A DNA stretch of 53,630 bases from WS-7 sp036505295 (lineage in GTDB: Bacteria > Eisenbacteria > RBG-16-71-46 > SZUA-252): positions 1 to 53,630 of the forward strand of contig DASXTQ010000095.1 of NCBI GenBank assembly GCA_036505295.1, in the 5' to 3' direction. Below, in pieces: positions 8,143 through 18,100 of the stretch. Every line of letters starts with the position of its first letter. Positions within the stretch are counted from its first letter, which is position 1. The notes beneath the pieces are model-generated. The model searched no databases and was not told the origin of the DNA. It saw only the letters and a list, made by a program, of their open reading frames with translations. The translations under genes were made by a program, and so were the position numbers.

Positions 8143-10767
8143 ATGCGTTTTGGTTCGTCCATCCTGGGACCTGGGAGTCGGGTGCTCCGTTGTGCTCTCC
8201 GCGCGTGCTTGGGCGCCGCGATATCGCTTGCTGCGGCCGGCTCCGCCGCCGCCTCGTTCAAGTCCTTCCTTCCCGGGGGGGACGGCGCGGCCTTCCCGAG
8301 CAGCGCCGACGGCAGGGCCACCGCCACCCCCTCCGTCAACGCCTACCATGTTGGGGACGGAGAGCACATCAAGCTGGACGGACATCTCGATGATCCAGCA
8401 TGGGATAGAGCTGAGGCTGCAAGCGGTTTCAAGGTCTGGGAGCCGGACCGGGGAACGATTCCCAGCGAGGAGACGGTCTTCAAGGTCGTGTACGACGAAA
8501 GCGCGATCTATTTCGGCGTCGCCTGTCATGAGAAGGATCCGTCCAAGGTGACGGCACGGCTTTCAAGGCGGGATCGGTTCAGCAACTCCGACATCGTGAG
8601 CGTCTATATCGATCCCTACCTCGACCACACGACCGGGTACAACTTCAAGGTGAACCCGCTGGGCGTTCTTCTCGACGGCTACATGTACAACGACGGCGAC
8701 CGCGACGACAATTGGGACGCGGTCTGGGACGCCCAGACCTACCGCGACCAGGACGGGTGGTACGTGGAAATGCGCATCCCGTTTTCCGCGATCCGCTATC
8801 GCACGGCGGAATCGATGACGTGGGGGCTCGAAGTCTACCGCTACATGCACGGCCGGGGCGAGGACACCGCCTGGGTCACCTGGGACCGAGCCGCGAAGGG
8901 GTTCGTCAGCCGGTGGGGGCAGCTCACCGGGATCCAGGGAGTGCCGGCGCCGCGCCAGCTCGAGATCATGCCCTATGTGGTCGGAAGGGCCACCGATCCT
9001 TCACAAATAGGAAACGAGAAGCTCGACAAGTTCGAAAACGTGGGGGCCGACCTCAAGTACGGCGTCACGGCCGACCTCGCCCTGAACGCGACGGTGCAGC
9101 CCGACTTCGGCCAGGTGGAAGCGGATCCGGCCGTGCTCAATCTTTCCCCCTTCGAGACCTTCTTCGAGGAGAAGCGTCCCTTCTTCATCGAGGGAAGCCG
9201 CCTCTTTCAGCATCCCGATTTCAACCTCTTCTACTCGCGCAGGATCGGCACGGGGGATCCCAACTCGCGCATCCGGTACGCGGGGAAGCTGACGGGAAAG
9301 GCGGCCGGCAACCTGACGATCGCGACGCTCATCGCCTCGAGCGACATCACCGGACGCGGCCAGGCGCACAACCTCTTGAAGAATGGAGATCGACTCTCCC
9401 GGTACTTCGTGAGCCGTTTGGGGAAGGAATTCAACGGCGGCCGTCAGCGGTTCAACATCATGCAGACCGCCGTCGTGAACACCGCGAATGTCGACAGCTT
9501 TGGGGAGTTCGCCTCCCGTGAGGCGTATACAAGCGGCGTCGATTTCGATCTGTTCTCGAAGGACCGTACCTACAACATCCAGGGATCGGTCGTCGGGTCG
9601 ATCATCGACCCGGAGAGCTCCGCCGGGGATCCCACGGTCGACGGGGCCAGGCGCTACGGGACCGGCGGGTCGCTCGACATCCGCAAAGTCGGGGGCCGGT
9701 GGCGCACGGGCTGGAACGGCCGCTGGGAATCGGACAAGCTCGACATCAACGACATCGGCTTCCTCGAGTCCCCGGACGAGATGGGGATGAGCGGGTTCGT
9801 GACGCATATCTACAACCCAGAAGGCAAGAGCAAGACCTGGAACCAGGGGAACTATAACCTCAACTTCTGGAAAAACTTCCTCTACGCGGGGCGCAAGGGA
9901 TACGACGTGAACACGGGCCAGGAGGTCTGGTCCTATGGCCGCGGGCACAAGCAGTGGATGGGCGCCGAAGTGAACAGTTGGATGCAGCTCCGCGACTATC
10001 GCGAATGGTGGTGGGGGACGAACTACCAGACCGAGGGGACGCGCCGGTACGAGACGCGCGGCGGGCCGCTCATGCGCGAGCCCGCGACGTACGGCGGCTG
10101 GATGGGCGTCAAGACCGACTCGCGGAAGGCCCTGGTCGTGAGCCTCGAGGGGAACCATTTCCGCGACACGTCGCTCAATCACGACACGAACGCGGACCTC
10201 GCGGTGCAGTGGAATCAGAGCAGCGCGATCAACCACAATCTGGAACTCGAGTTCCATAATCGTAAAGACGACACGCAGTACCTCGCGACGGTGGATGTGG
10301 CCTCGCATCCCGGGGCCCAAGGGATCGGCGGCCTGAGCTATCTCTTCGGGCGGATCCACCAGCAGACGGCGACCGTCACCCTGCGCACCAATCTGCTCTT
10401 CAGCAGGGACAAGTCGCTCGAGATCTACGCGCAACCGTTCATCACGGTCGGCGACTACGCTGAGGTCCGCGAGCTGATCCGGCCCGATACCTACGACTTC
10501 ATCCATTTCATGGATCCCGCGATCAATCCGCATGACTTCGATTTCAGGTTCACGGCGGTGAACTGGAACGCGGTCTATCGCTGGGAGTATCGGCCCGGGA
10601 GCACGATCTATCTCGTCTGGACCCAGGGGCGCGAACAGTTCGACCGGCGGGATTTCCACCCCGCCTCGCCGGGAGCCTTCAACAACGATATCCGGCTCAG
10701 CAGCATGTTCGGGACCGAGGCCGAGAACAAGGTTCTCGCCAAGATCACGTACTGGTTCGCGATCTGA
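8143..10767 (+). CDS. DUF5916 outer-membrane protein with N-terminal CBM9-like domain
   Basis: The 874-residue protein begins with a signal peptide (to about residue 34, ending in AAA). A CBM9-like beta-sandwich domain follows (about 55-240: IKLDGHLDDPAWDRAE, ESAIYFGVACHEKDP, WYVEMRIPFSAIRY), a fold that binds carbohydrate in related enzymes. The remainder matches the DUF5916 pattern (ADLALNATVQPDFGQVEADP, FFEEKRPFFIEGS) and ends in alternating aromatic strands and KITYWFAI, consistent with an outer-membrane beta barrel. The ATG was chosen for the GAGGAGAGGGG site 2 bases before it and the signal peptide it opens. A role in glycan or polymer handling at the outer membrane is inferred from the domains. 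The methyltransferase frame begins within the last codon. Confidence 0.88.
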   Translation: MRFGSSILGPGSRVLRCALRACLGAAISLAAAGSAAASFKSFLPGGDGAAFPSSADGRATATPSVNAYHVGDGEHIKLDGHLDDPAWDRAEAASGFKVWEPDRGTIPSEETVFKVVYDESAIYFGVACHEKDPSKVTARLSRRDRFSNSDIVSVYIDPYLDHTTGYNFKVNPLGVLLDGYMYNDGDRDDNWDAVWDAQTYRDQDGWYVEMRIPFSAIRYRTAESMTWGLEVYRYMHGRGEDTAWVTWDRAAKGFVSRWGQLTGIQGVPAPRQLEIMPYVVGRATDPSQIGNEKLDKFENVGADLKYGVTADLALNATVQPDFGQVEADPAVLNLSPFETFFEEKRPFFIEGSRLFQHPDFNLFYSRRIGTGDPNSRIRYAGKLTGKAAGNLTIATLIASSDITGRGQAHNLLKNGDRLSRYFVSRLGKEFNGGRQRFNIMQTAVVNTANVDSFGEFASREAYTSGVDFDLFSKDRTYNIQGSVVGSIIDPESSAGDPTVDGARRYGTGGSLDIRKVGGRWRTGWNGRWESDKLDINDIGFLESPDEMGMSGFVTHIYNPEGKSKTWNQGNYNLNFWKNFLYAGRKGYDVNTGQEVWSYGRGHKQWMGAEVNSWMQLRDYREWWWGTNYQTEGTRRYETRGGPLMREPATYGGWMGVKTDSRKALVVSLEGNHFRDTSLNHDTNADLAVQWNQSSAINHNLELEFHNRKDDTQYLATVDVASHPGAQGIGGLSYLFGRIHQQTATVTLRTNLLFSRDKSLEIYAQPFITVGDYAEVRELIRPDTYDFIHFMDPAINPHDFDFRFTAVNWNAVYRWEYRPGSTIYLVWTQGREQFDRRDFHPASPGAFNNDIRLSSMFGTEAENKVLAKITYWFAI

Positions 10768-11492
10768 CGCCCTGGCTCAAGCCCTGGCCCGCCGACCCGG
10801 GCGAGCGGGTCCGTTACGCCGAATCGATCTTTCGCCGGGTCGCGCCCCGCTATGACGTCCTGACGCGAGCCCTCTCCTTCGGCCAGGACGCCCGGTGGAA
10901 GAAGGGTCTCGTGGCGGACGCCAAGGGGCTCGGCGCACGCACGCGCGTTCTCGATCTCGCGACCGGAACGGCGGCGTTCCCGATCCTTCTCCGCCAGACA
11001 GGGTACGCGGGAGCGGTCGTCGGGCTTGACTTGAGCGCCGACATGCTCGCCAGGGCCCGGCGGAAATGCGCCGGCGCGAAAAAGATCTGGTTCCTGCGCG
11101 GGGATCTGAGCCGGCTCCCATTCGCCGACGGGTCCTTCGATGCGGTCACGATCGGCTACGGCCTGCGCTACCCGCCCGACCTCCGCGGCTTTCTGGCCGG
11201 AGTCTCACGCCTCCTTCGACCCGGGGGACGGTTCCTGAGCCTGGATTTCGGCCTCCCCGAGAACCGGGCGTACCGCTCGGTCGCGATGGCATACCTCCTC
11301 GTCCTCGGCTCCGCCTGGGGGCTTGCCCTCCACGGGCGGCCCGGGACCTACGCGCACATCGTGGAGTCGCTCCGCGCCTACCCCGGGCAGCGGAACCTCG
11401 TGGCGCTGATGAACGACCTCGGGTTTGCCGATACCGTCCTCGAGGAACATCTGGGCGGCATCGCGGTGACGATCCGGGCTCGCAAGCCCTGA
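10764..11492 (+). CDS. UbiE/MenG-like quinone C-methyltransferase, apparent CTG start
   Basis: The product is a class I SAM methyltransferase. It has VRYAESIFRRVAPRYDVLTR at the N-terminus, motif I LDLATGTA (D64-G68), GDLSRLPFADGSFDAVTIGYGLR, and LLRPGGRFLSLDF. These are the hallmarks of UbiE/MenG, which methylates demethylmenaquinone or the ubiquinone precursor at the membrane. The conserved N-terminal helix is encoded from about base 10812, but no ATG, GTG or TTG lies in frame between the preceding gene's stop and 10911. The CTG at 10764 overlaps the preceding stop as CTGA and gives 242 residues, the normal family length. Starting at the GTG at 10911 would remove the conserved helix. I infer CTG initiation by translational coupling. 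Which quinone is methylated is unknown. Confidence 0.8.
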   Translation: MTPWLKPWPADPGERVRYAESIFRRVAPRYDVLTRALSFGQDARWKKGLVADAKGLGARTRVLDLATGTAAFPILLRQTGYAGAVVGLDLSADMLARARRKCAGAKKIWFLRGDLSRLPFADGSFDAVTIGYGLRYPPDLRGFLAGVSRLLRPGGRFLSLDFGLPENRAYRSVAMAYLLVLGSAWGLALHGRPGTYAHIVESLRAYPGQRNLVALMNDLGFADTVLEEHLGGIAVTIRARKP

Positions 11493-11524
11493 CCCAATTT
11501 CCGTATCCTTACTGTTACTGTTTG

Positions 11525-11553
11525 TTGCGGGCCGCGCCGTCTTAGGTTAGTTC
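11525..11553 (+). promoter_or_regulatory. Possible promoter of the acyl-CoA dehydrogenase gene
   Basis: TTGCGG (11525-11530) and TAGTTC (11548-11553) are 17 bases apart in the 89-base gap upstream of 11582. The match to consensus is only moderate. Confidence 0.3.
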
Positions 11554-11581
11554 TAGCCCCGCCCTAGGGAGGGATCTCCGA

Positions 11582-13870
11582 GTGACCGTCTTTGCCATCG
11601 TCTTGATCGTCCTGGTCGCATGGATCGCGATCTTTGCCGTGCCCGCGATTCGGCGGCTCCTCGTCACTCCTGCCATCATGAAGGCCATGGCCGGCGCGCT
11701 CCCCCGGATGGGCGACACCGAAAGGATCGCGCTCCTGGCGGGGACCGTCTGGTGGGACGGAGACCTTTTCTCGGGCCGTCCCGATTGGAAGAAGCTCCTC
11801 AATTTTCAGCGCAAGCCGCTGAGCGCGCGCGAGCGGGCGTTCCTCGATGGGCCGGTCGAGGAGCTTTGCGCCATGGTCGACGAGTGGACGGTCGAGAAGG
11901 AGCATGACCTTCCTCCGGAGGCTTGGCGCTTCATCAAGGAGAACAGGTTCTTCGGGATGATCATCCCGGAGGAGTACGGCGGCCTCGGCTTTTCCGCCCT
12001 GGCGAATTCGGCGGTGGTCACGAAGATTTCGAGCCGAAGCGTCGCCGCCGCCGTGACCGTCATGGTGCCCAACTCGCTCGGCCCCGCCGAGCTCCTGCTT
12101 CACTACGGCACGGACGAACAGAAGCGCCACTACCTGCCGCGGCTCGCTACGGCGGAAGAGATCCCCTGCTTCGCCCTCACCGGGCCGGAGGCGGGAAGCG
12201 ACGCTGCTTCGACGAAAAGTAGAGGGGTCGTCTGCCGCGGGGAGTACCGCGGAAAGGAAGTCCTGGGCATGCGGCTCAACTGGCGGAAACGCTACATCAC
12301 GCTCGCGCCCGTGACGACGCTCATCGGGCTCGCCTTCCGCCTCTACGATCCCGACCACCTCCTCGGCGACAAGGAAGACCTTGGCATCACCCTTGCGCTC
12401 ATCCCGCGGGACCTCCCGGGCATCGAGATCGGAAAAAGGCACGATCCGCTCGGCGTGGCGTTCTTGAACGGGCCGACGTACGGGAGGGATGTCTTCGTTC
12501 CGCTCGACGCCATCATCGGCGGCAGGGCGCGCGTGGGACAGGGCTGGCAGATGCTCATGGCGAATCTCGCCGCGGGCCGCGGAATCTCGCTCCCGGGGCT
12601 CGCGACCGGTGCCGCGGAGCTGTCGGCGCGGGTAGGGGGCGCGTACGGCACCGTGCGGGAGCAGTTCGACCTCCCGATCGGCCGATTCGAGGGGATTGAG
12701 GAGCGGCTCGCGGAAATCGGGGGGATGACCTACATCATGTCGGGCGCGCGCGTCCTGACCGCTGGGGCGGTGGACGCCGGAGAGAAGCCCGCGGTGATCT
12801 CGGCGATCATGAAGGCGTACCTGACGGAAGGGATGCGCACGGTCGTGAACGCGGCGATGGACATCCAAGCCGGCGCCGGGATTTCGAGGGGACCCAGAAA
12901 CGTGCTCGCCCACGCCTACATGGCGGTTCCGATCGGGATCACCGTGGAGGGTGCGAACATCCTCACCCGGTCGCTGATCATCTTCGGGCAGGGCGCGATC
13001 CGATGCCATCCTTACGTGCGCGCGGAAATGGAATCGGTAGCGTCCCGGGACCTGGCCCGGTTCGATCGCGCCTTCTTCGCCCACATGGGGTTTATCGCTT
13101 CGAACGCCGTGCGTTGCTTCGCCCATGCGCTTACGGGATCCCGCCTCGCGCGCCCCAGCGTCCCGGGTCCAGCCGGGGATTACCTCGCGCGTTTCACCCG
13201 CATGAGCGCGGCGTTCGCGCTCGTGTCCGACGCCGCGATGGCCACGCTGGGCGGGCAGCTCAAACGTCGGGAAAAGATCAGCGGGAGGCTCGCGGACGCG
13301 CTCGCCTGGCTCTACCTGGGATCGGCGGCCGTGAAGAAATACTGGGATGACGGAAGGATAGAGGCGGATCTGCCGTTTCTGCGCTGGGGATGCGAGAAAG
13401 CCCTGTTCGAGATCGAGACGGCGCTCGTGGGGGTATTGGAGAATATGCCGAACCGCGCGGCCGTCTGGGCGCTGGGCGCCGCGATCTTTCCGCTCGGGTC
13501 CCACCGGAAGCCTCCGAGCGATCGGGTAGGCGCCGAGGTAGCGCGTGCCCTCCTCGACGGCCGCGAGGAGCGCCTGCGCCTGACGCGAGATATCTACATC
13601 CCGCCTCCCGGCGATCCAGGGCTGGGAAGGCTCGAGGCGGCGCTCGGCAAGGTGGTCGCAGCGGCGCCGGCGCAGCAGAAGATCAAGTCGGCGATCCGCG
13701 CCCGGAAGCTCGAGCGTGACCCCGAGGAGACGCTCCTCGAGCGCGCGGTCGCGTCCGGCGTGATCGGTAAGGCGGAAGGATGCCTGATCCGTGAGGCGGA
13801 GGCCGCCCGCGACGACACGATCCAGGTGGACGAGTTCGATTCGAGGGTCTTGACCCCCGCGCCGCATTAG
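11582..13870 (+). CDS. fadE: FadE-type acyl-CoA dehydrogenase
   Basis: The 762-residue protein resembles the long FadE class (E. coli FadE is about 814 residues). It has a hydrophobic N-terminal membrane anchor (about residues 3-25), then an acyl-CoA dehydrogenase core with GMIIPEEYGGLGFS, FALTGPEAGSDAAS and EGANILTRSLIIFGQGAIRCH. A FadE-specific C-terminal region ends in a segment on electron-transfer-type helices. It would catalyse the first, FAD-dependent step of fatty acid beta-oxidation at the inner membrane. The GTG start is preceded by GGAGGG at 9 bases. No other beta-oxidation gene lies nearby; its neighbours are the methyltransferase upstream and carA downstream. Family assignment is strong; chain-length preference is unknown. 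Confidence 0.9.
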   Translation: MTVFAIVLIVLVAWIAIFAVPAIRRLLVTPAIMKAMAGALPRMGDTERIALLAGTVWWDGDLFSGRPDWKKLLNFQRKPLSARERAFLDGPVEELCAMVDEWTVEKEHDLPPEAWRFIKENRFFGMIIPEEYGGLGFSALANSAVVTKISSRSVAAAVTVMVPNSLGPAELLLHYGTDEQKRHYLPRLATAEEIPCFALTGPEAGSDAASTKSRGVVCRGEYRGKEVLGMRLNWRKRYITLAPVTTLIGLAFRLYDPDHLLGDKEDLGITLALIPRDLPGIEIGKRHDPLGVAFLNGPTYGRDVFVPLDAIIGGRARVGQGWQMLMANLAAGRGISLPGLATGAAELSARVGGAYGTVREQFDLPIGRFEGIEERLAEIGGMTYIMSGARVLTAGAVDAGEKPAVISAIMKAYLTEGMRTVVNAAMDIQAGAGISRGPRNVLAHAYMAVPIGITVEGANILTRSLIIFGQGAIRCHPYVRAEMESVASRDLARFDRAFFAHMGFIASNAVRCFAHALTGSRLARPSVPGPAGDYLARFTRMSAAFALVSDAAMATLGGQLKRREKISGRLADALAWLYLGSAAVKKYWDDGRIEADLPFLRWGCEKALFEIETALVGVLENMPNRAAVWALGAAIFPLGSHRKPPSDRVGAEVARALLDGREERLRLTRDIYIPPPGDPGLGRLEAALGKVVAAAPAQQKIKSAIRARKLERDPEETLLERAVASGVIGKAEGCLIREAEAARDDTIQVDEFDSRVLTPAPH

Positions 13871-13907
13871 GCGCGCACGATTCCGGCTCGCGGCCCGCGT
13901 TCCGATG

Positions 13908-13916
13908 TGTTAGGTT
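13908..13916 (+). promoter_or_regulatory. Extended -10 promoter of the carAB operon, probably leaderless
   Basis: TG-T-TAGGTT ends 8 bases before the GTG at 13925, with no ribosome binding site between. It resembles the sites before 3840, 7134, 25121 and 43423. This supports GTG 13925 over an in-frame GTG at 13907 that would overlap the promoter. Confidence 0.5.
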
Positions 13917-13924
13917 CTCGGCTC

Positions 13925-15133
13925 GTGAGTCCCCGCGGTACCGCTCCGATCCTCGAACGGAGACCGAGAGCCCTCCTGGCACTCGAAGACGGGACTTTCT
14001 TCGAAGGCCGCTCCTTCGGCAGGCTGGGCGAAACCTCGGGGGAAGTGGTCTTCAACACCGCCCTCTGCGGTTACCAGGAAGTCCTCACGGATCCCTCCTA
14101 CATGGGCCAGATCGTCACAATGACGTACCCCCACATCGGGAACTACGGCGTGAACCGCGAGGACGTTGAGTCCACGAGGCCGCAGGTCGCGGGCTTCGTT
14201 GTTAGGGAAATCTCCACGGTGGCCTCTTCCTGGCGCTCGAGCGGCGAGCTCCACCGCTATCTGGACGAAGCGGCTGTCGTCGGGATCAGCGAAATCGACA
14301 CGCGGGCGCTGACGCGCCACCTGCGCATCCACGGTGCGAAGAGGGGCGTGATCTCCGCGCTGACGGGGAATCGAGACGAGCTCGTGGATCGAGCCCGGGC
14401 CTCCCGCGACATGACGGGGCTGGACCTCGCGCGGGAAGTCACCTGCGACAAGCCCTACCGGGTCGAAGCGAGCCCCGCAGGGGATGACGGGCCCCGTTCC
14501 GGACCCGAGGGTCGTACGTTCCACGTCGTGGCCTACGATTTCGGCATCAAGCGGAACATCCTTCGCATGCTTTCGGCGGCTGGATGCGACATCACGGTTG
14601 TGCCCGCCACGACCTCGGCCGAAGACGCGCTCGCGCTCGAGCCCGACGGAATCTTCCTCTCGAACGGTCCGGGTGATCCCGAGCCCTGCGTCTACGCGAT
14701 CGAAGCGGCGCGGGAGCTGATCCTCGCCAGGCCGACGTTCGGAATCTGCCTGGGGCACCAGATCATGGGCTTGGCGTGCGGGGGACGAACCTTCAAGCTC
14801 AAGTTCGGCCACCGCGGCGCGAACCATCCGGTGAAGAACGTGGCTACCGGCCAGGTCGCGATCACGTCACAAAACCACGGCTTCGCCGTTCTGCCCAACC
14901 TCTTCGACGATCCCGACCTCGAGCTCACCCACGTCAACCTGAATGACGGCACGGTCGAAGGGTTCCGCCATCGCGACCTACCCGCCTTCTCGGTCCAGTA
15001 CCACCCAGAAGCGAGCCCGGGGCCGCATGATAGCCACTATCTCTTCACGCAATTTCTGAAGCTGATGGATTCCGGCGAGCCGCCGCGTTCGCTCCCCAGA
15101 GCGCACGCCGCGGGAGTTCCGGCCGGGCTCTGA
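13925..15133 (+). CDS. carA: Carbamoyl-phosphate synthase small (glutaminase) subunit
   Basis: The 402-residue protein shows the CarA N-terminal domain (LLALEDGTFFEGRSFG, FNTALCGYQEVLTDPSY). A class I glutamine amidotransferase domain follows with nucleophile C275 in FGICLGHQ and the partners H360 and E362 in YHPEASPGPHDS. It releases ammonia from glutamine and passes it through a tunnel to CarB for carbamoyl phosphate, the precursor of arginine and pyrimidines. The start at GTG 13925 follows the -10 box by 8 bases. It is the first gene of a tight operon: carB begins 4 bases after its stop. The length is normal and no key residue is missing. Confidence 0.96.
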   Translation: MSPRGTAPILERRPRALLALEDGTFFEGRSFGRLGETSGEVVFNTALCGYQEVLTDPSYMGQIVTMTYPHIGNYGVNREDVESTRPQVAGFVVREISTVASSWRSSGELHRYLDEAAVVGISEIDTRALTRHLRIHGAKRGVISALTGNRDELVDRARASRDMTGLDLAREVTCDKPYRVEASPAGDDGPRSGPEGRTFHVVAYDFGIKRNILRMLSAAGCDITVVPATTSAEDALALEPDGIFLSNGPGDPEPCVYAIEAARELILARPTFGICLGHQIMGLACGGRTFKLKFGHRGANHPVKNVATGQVAITSQNHGFAVLPNLFDDPDLELTHVNLNDGTVEGFRHRDLPAFSVQYHPEASPGPHDSHYLFTQFLKLMDSGEPPRSLPRAHAAGVPAGL

Positions 15134-15137
15134 CGCG

Positions 15138-18100
15138 ATGCCGAAGGACAGCTCCCTCCGCTCCATCCTGGTCCTAGGGTCCGGGCCGATCGTGATCGGC
15201 CAGGCGTGCGAATTCGATTATTCGGGGACGCAAGCCATCAAGGCCCTGCGCCGCGAGGGCATCCGGGTCTCCCTGGTGAACTCGAACCCGGCGACGATCA
15301 TGACCGACCCCGAGTACGCGGACCGGACCTACGTCGAGCCGCTCACGCCCGACATCGTGGAGAAAATCCTGATCCGCGAGCGGCCGGACGCCGTCCTCCC
15401 CACGGTTGGCGGACAGACGGCGCTCAATCTCGCCGTCGACCTGTCACGGCGGGGCGTGCTGGACCGCCTGGGAATCCGGCTGATCGGAGCGAGCCGGAGA
15501 GCGGTGGAGGTCGGGGAGGATCGGAGGCTCTTCAAGGAGGCCATGAGCCGAATCGGGTTAGACCTTCCGTGCAGCGGATTTGCGAGGAGCCTCGAAGAGG
15601 CCAAACGGGTGCTCGAGGTAACCGGCTTGCCCGCCGTGATCCGCCCTTCGTTCACGCTGGGGGGAAGCGGCGGTGGGATCGCCTACAACGGAGACGAGTT
15701 CGAGGCGGTCGTGAACCGCGGGCTCGATCTCTCGCCGGTGCATGAGATCCTGGTCGAGGAATCGGTGCTCGGCTGGAAGGAATACGAGCTGGAAGTCATG
15801 CGCGATCACGCGGACAACTTCGTCGTGATCTGCTCGATCGAGAATTTCGACCCCATGGGGATCCACACCGGCGATTCCGTCACCGTGGCGCCGGCGCAGA
15901 CACTGACCGACCGCGAGTACCAGGCGATGCGAAACGCCGCGCGGCGGGTGATCCGCGAAGTCGGGGTGGAGACAGGCGGCTCGAACATCCAGTTTGCGGT
16001 GGATCCGAAGAGCGGGCGAATGGTGGTGATCGAGATGAATCCCCGCGTCTCGCGCTCCTCGGCGCTTGCGAGCAAGGCGACAGGGTTCCCGATCGCGAAG
16101 ATCGCCGCGCTCCTCGCGATAGGCTATAGCCTCGATGAGATCAAGAACGACATTACCCGCGTCACACCCGCCTCGTTCGAGCCCGCCATCGATTACGTCG
16201 TGGTCAAGATCCCACGGTGGGCGTTCGAGAAGTTCCGCGATGCAAACCCCAGCTTGGGGACGCAGATGAAATCGGTGGGGGAGGTCATGGCGATCGGGCG
16301 CACGTTCAAGGAGGCGCTCCAGAAAGGCCTTCGCGGCCTTGAGATCGGAGCGAGCGGATTCTCCCGGGACGACCTCGACGACGGCCGCATCCAAGAGATG
16401 CTCCTGACACCAGACCCGGACCGGATCTTCTACGTGAAACGCGCGCTCGATCTCGGGTGGCCGCAGGAAAAAATCCACCAGATGACCGGGATCGATCCCT
16501 GGTTCCTGGACCAGATACAGCAGATCGTCGAGCTCGAGAAAACCATCGGACCGGGTATGGACCGGGAGACCCTGCGCGAGGCGAAGCGAATGGGGTTCTC
16601 CGACGCCCGGATCGCTACCCTGACGGGGGTCAACGAGGCCGAAGCTCGCGCGAGGCGCGAACGGGAGGCGATCCTCCCAGTCTACAAGCGCGTCGACACA
16701 TGCGCGGCCGAATTCGAGTCCCACACGCCGTACCTCTACTCCACCTATGAGCAGGAATCGGAAGCCCTACCCACCGAACGGCGCAAGGTGATGATCCTGG
16801 GCAGCGGCCCCAATCGGATCGGACAGGGAATCGAGTTCGACTACTGCTGCTGCCACGGCTCCTTCGCCTTCCAGGAGGAGGGGTACGAGACCATCATGGT
16901 CAACTGCAACCCCGAGACGGTGTCGACCGACTACGACACCTCCGACCGGCTCTACTTCGAGCCGCTCACCTTCGAGGATGTGATGAACATCGTCGAGCTC
17001 GAGCGCCCCGAAGGGGTCGTGATCCAGTTCGGGGGCCAGACGCCGCTCAAGCTCGCGCTGCCGCTCCACCGCGCCGGCGTGCGCATCCTGGGAACGAGCC
17101 CCGACGCGATCGATCTTGCCGAAGACCGCAAGCGTTTCAGCGCGCTCCTCTCCGCGCTCGACATCCCGCAGCCGAGGAGCGGCACGGCGGCTTCGCTCCA
17201 GGAAGCCAAGGAGGTCGCCGCGCGCATCGGGTATCCGGTGCTCGTCCGCCCTTCCTACGTGCTCGGCGGCCGGGCGATGGCGATCGTCTACGACGAAGCG
17301 CATCTCGAGGGATATGTCCGTGAGGCGGTCAGCGCTTCACCGGAGCACCCCGTGCTCGTGGACTGCTTCCTCGAGGACGCCTATGAGGTCGACGTCGACG
17401 CGCTGGGGGACGGAGACAGAGTCGTGATCGGTGGAATCATGGAGCACATCGAGGAGGCGGGGATCCACAGCGGCGACTCCTCCGCGGTGCTCCCCCCGTA
17501 CAAGATCCCGCCCCGGCACCTGGACACGATCCGAGACATGACACGGCGGCTGGGGCTGGCCCTCAAGGTGCGGGGCCTGATGAACGTCCAATTCGCGATC
17601 AAAGGGGAGACGGTCTACGTGCTTGAGGTGAACCCCCGTGCGTCGCGCACGGTACCGTTCGTGAGCAAGGCGACGGGTGTGCCGCTCGCGAAGGTCGCGG
17701 CGCGGATCATGGCCGGGCGCACCCTTCAGGAGCAGGGAGTGACGGAGGATCTGGGCGTGAGCCGCTTTTTCATCAAGACGCCGGTCTTCCCGTTCATGAA
17801 ATTCCCCGGCAGCGATATCCTCCTGGGTCCGGAGATGAAATCAACCGGCGAGGTCATGGGGATCTCGGAGGATTTTGGAATCGCCTTCGCGAAAGCACAG
17901 GCCGCCGCCGGCAACATGGTTCCCACGGAGGGCACGGCCTTTATCAGCGTGAACGATTACGACAAGGGGGGCGTGCTGCCCCACGCGCGCGCGCTCCATG
18001 AGATCGGCTTCCGAATCATCGCGACGCGGGGCACCGCCGAGTTCTTGAACGCCCAGGACGTCCCGGCGGAGCTGGTGTTCAAGGTGAACGAAGGACGCCC

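Noticed and set aside
9001..10659. Open frame of 552 codons antisense to the DUF5916 gene
   Set aside because: It has no motif or initiation signal, and the DUF5916 product opposite is unambiguous.
11564..13867. Open frame of 767 codons antisense to the acyl-CoA dehydrogenase gene
   Set aside because: Its product is low-complexity Arg/Gly/Asp-rich with no motif. Such frames arise from the G/C-ending codons of the real gene on the other strand.
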